Shown piece after piece: positions 50,571 to 51,873 of a stretch of DNA of 51,873 nt. The position numbers were made by a program, and so were the translations under genes. The notes under the pieces are model-generated. The model did no database searches, had not been told where the DNA came from, and saw nothing but the letters and a program-made list of their open reading frames with translations. Numbering within the stretch: position 1 is the stretch's first letter; each line of letters opens with the position of its first letter. Source of the stretch: Specibacter cremeus (GTDB lineage: Bacteria > Actinomycetota > Actinomycetes > Actinomycetales > Micrococcaceae); assembly GCF_003946885.1 (NCBI RefSeq), contig NZ_RWKQ01000032.1, positions 1 through 51,873 on the forward strand, written 5' to 3'.

Positions 50571-50756
50571 CTGGATGCAGCCGAGACCCTGGACGATTTG
50601 CGGGTCCCGCCGGGCGACCGTTTGGAGGCCCTGCGCGGCGACAGGGTCGGCCAGCACGGCATCCGCGTCAACCAGCGGTGGCGGATCGGCTTCGTGTGGA
50701 CTGAAGCCGGCCCCGATCGCTTGGAGATTGTGGACTATCACCAGGAGGTGGCACGC
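50571..50756 (+). pseudogene. 5'-truncated HigB gene fused to the ychF-like copy F
   Basis: The frame AAETLDDLRVPPGDRLEALRG, HGIRVNQRWRIGFVWTEAGP and EIVDYHQEV is the second half of HigB; the first 45 or so residues are missing and copy F joins at the break. The natural stop after DYH is replaced by CAG, so the frame runs into higA. The toxin active region is probably lost or non-functional. The downstream higA keeps its own ribosome binding site. Confidence 0.83.
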
Positions 50757-51050
50757 ATGGACCGGATTTCACCGATCCATTCCGGGGAGGTACTCATGGA
50801 TGAGTTCCTCGACCCGCTCGGGGTGACCCCGCATCGACTGGCCATCGCCGTCGGAGTGCCACCGCGGAGGATCAACGAGATCGTGCATGGCAAGCGCCGG
50901 ATCACGGTAGACACGGCGCTGCGACTGGCCCGCTTTTTCGGCACCACCGATAGGTTCTGGCTGAACCTGCAGACGCGGTACGTCCTGGAGATCGAGCGCG
51001 ACAACCTCGGGTCCGCCCTGGATGCGATCACGCCGTTGGAATCGGCCTGA
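50757..51050 (+). CDS. higA: HigA-type antitoxin, second copy
   Basis: A 97-residue XRE protein: ISPIHSGEVLMDEFLDPLG, HRLAIAVGVPPRRINEIVHG and TALRLARFFGTTDRFWLNLQ. The HTH blocks are closely similar to the HigA at 48478 (VGVPPRRINEIVHGKR identical), so cross-binding of operators is possible. ATG 50757 has CAGGAGG 9 nt upstream. Its HigB partner is truncated. Confidence 0.9.
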   Translation: MDRISPIHSGEVLMDEFLDPLGVTPHRLAIAVGVPPRRINEIVHGKRRITVDTALRLARFFGTTDRFWLNLQTRYVLEIERDNLGSALDAITPLESA

Positions 51051-51252
51051 GCGGCCGCTGCGGCCGTCACCCGATCACTTGGACAAGGCCGTCGTCGGCT
51101 TGGGCGAGGGTTCCGTGTGGACCGCGGCCACCTGACGGGCACAGCAACGAATCCCCATGACACGGGATTCTTGCAACGACCTGCCACGGGTTCTCCACAG
51201 GCACTGCCAAAGCGCACCAGCTGATGCGAAAATTGATGCAGGAGGTGTGACC

Positions 51253-51444
51253 ATGCGAACCACGGTGACGGTGGACGACGCCCTGATCGCCCGGGCCGCC
51301 GAACTCACCGGCAGGGAAGAGAAGTCCGCGCTCATCCGTCTGGGACTTGAGGCTTTGATCGAACGCGAGAGTGCACGCAGGCTGGCCCTGCTTGCGGGAA
51401 CGGACCCGGAGGCGGCCGCGGCCCCACGGCTGCGCACCGGCTGA
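51253..51444 (+). CDS. vapB: VapB-type antitoxin, second copy
   Basis: A 63-residue antitoxin: RTTVTVDDALIARAAELTGREEKSALIRLGLEALIERES is a ribbon-helix-helix of the VapB kind. ATG 51253 with AGGAGGTG 8 nt upstream; longer in-frame starts at 51157 have no family support. The 200 bp upstream (51051-51252) hold no gene I recognise. VapC follows directly. Confidence 0.88.
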   Translation: MRTTVTVDDALIARAAELTGREEKSALIRLGLEALIERESARRLALLAGTDPEAAAAPRLRTG

Positions 51445-51447
51445 TTG

Positions 51448-51825
51448 ATGCTCCTCGTCGACACGTCGATCTGGATCGACCACCTGCGCGGATTCGAGCC
51501 GCGACTCGTCGCAGCACTGGGACGCTCGAACGTCCTCCAACACCCGATGATCTTGGGCGAATTGGCGCTTGGAACGCTGCGGGTCCGCACCGAATTCCTG
51601 GCGTTACTGGCGGCGTTGCCCTCGACCCGAGTCGCCTCACACGCCGAGGTCAGCGAACTCATCGAGCGTCGACGCTTGTACGGGCGGGGCCTGGGGCTCG
51701 TCGGCGCACACCTGTTGGCGTCCGCTTTGCTGACCCCCGGCGTCGTGCTGTGGACGCGGGATCGGCGCCTGGGCGCGGCCGCGGCGGATGTGGGCGTGGC
51801 CGCTCCTGACCCGGGTGCACGCTAG
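51448..51825 (+). CDS. vapC: VapC-type PIN toxin, second copy, with a replaced active-site residue
   Basis: A 125-residue PIN protein: D5 in LLVDTSIWIDH, E38 in ILGELALGTLR and D in LWTRDRRL are present. At residue 86 the usual Asp of the V-D-x-H-L-L-A-S motif is Gly (LVGAHLLAS; codon GGC, one transition from GAC), so catalysis may be lost or reduced. ATG 51448; TTG 51445 directly after the vapB stop is also possible. The last codons lie in the window-end inverted repeat. Confidence 0.88.
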   Translation: MLLVDTSIWIDHLRGFEPRLVAALGRSNVLQHPMILGELALGTLRVRTEFLALLAALPSTRVASHAEVSELIERRRLYGRGLGLVGAHLLASALLTPGVVLWTRDRRLGAAAADVGVAAPDPGAR

Positions 51826-51873
51826 GAGGGCGCTGAACAAGGGGCAATTCGGAGGGGCGGGGTTCGCTGTCGT
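51822..51873. repeat. Right copy of the 52-bp terminal inverted repeat
   Basis: Exact reverse complement of 31-82; begins at the last codon of vapC and runs to the last base of the window. Confidence 0.9.

Noticed and set aside
50327-50671. N-terminal extension of the HtrA-like protease across copy F
   Set aside because: The extension would be the antisense translation of the ychF-like repeat; a good AAGGAGG site and GTG at 50326 give a normal start.
31-51873. Whole window as a transposon or linear plasmid bounded by terminal inverted repeats
   Set aside because: The left repeat is not at the first base, the content is mainly core chromosomal genes (mdh, bio, ispH, ychF), and no transposase or terminal protein gene is seen.

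Overview
The window is high-GC actinobacterial DNA. GTG starts, -10 boxes placed 6-7 nt before start codons (leaderless mRNAs), an xseB-xseA / ispH / ychF housekeeping neighbourhood, a BioQ-type biotin repressor and dispersed GGTGGTCGAGCCTGTCGAGACC repeats all fit the Micrococcales, probably Micrococcaceae (Arthrobacter-like). The family assignment is inference. No rRNA, tRNA, CRISPR array, integrase or transposase was recognised.

Layout. 0-5.5 kb: malate dehydrogenase; an ArsR regulator with an SRPBCC partner; a 5-oxoprolinase set (pxpA plus a fused pxpB-pxpC carrying a frameshift); a small membrane protein; a DHFR-like reductase. 5.5-11.6 kb: a tightly overlapping biotin operon bioB-bioA-bioF-P450-bioD, divergent from bioQ, with a palindromic operator lying on the bioB promoter and start codon. 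11.8-25.4 kb: nitroreductase, three MFS exporters, a GNAT-AAA+ fusion, alanyl-tRNA editing protein with an Lrp regulator, a second Lrp next to a Cys/Met-metabolism PLP enzyme, LysR, nitronate monooxygenase, BadF-type sugar kinase. 25.5-37 kb: GH35 beta-galactosidase, orphan osmoprotectant-type binding lipoprotein, LacI regulator, AlaA aminotransferase, PPK2, flavin oxidoreductase, an SPFH protein with a ribbon-helix-helix protein, xseB, xseA. 37-45 kb: membrane protein, ispH, a DmpA-type peptidase / APC permease / TetR cluster, rmuC, ychF.

The most unusual region is 45.2-51.8 kb. Downstream of ychF lie MntA-HepT, an AbiF-like remnant with MazEF, VapBC, HigBA-Nudix, an antisense HtrA-like protease, a HigB remnant with HigA, and a second VapBC. 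The first five blocks are separated by five extra copies of the 3' end of ychF (encoding VEFRFNV-stop or a degraded version), with different synonymous codons in different copies. This looks like serial insertion of toxin-antitoxin cassettes into a ychF 3'-end attachment site, each insertion restoring the ychF C-terminus, with no recombinase gene in sight.

A second recurring pattern: both DUF559-type (Vsr-like endonuclease fold) genes, one intact at 18.3-19.2 kb and one decayed at 28.5-29.1 kb, are bracketed on both sides by copies of their own hairpin family. A solitary hairpin with a related loop sits at 23.4 kb. This resembles the arrangement of REP palindromes around REP-associated transposases. 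The two extreme ends of the window carry a 52-bp exact inverted repeat that may be a genomic repeat or an assembly effect.
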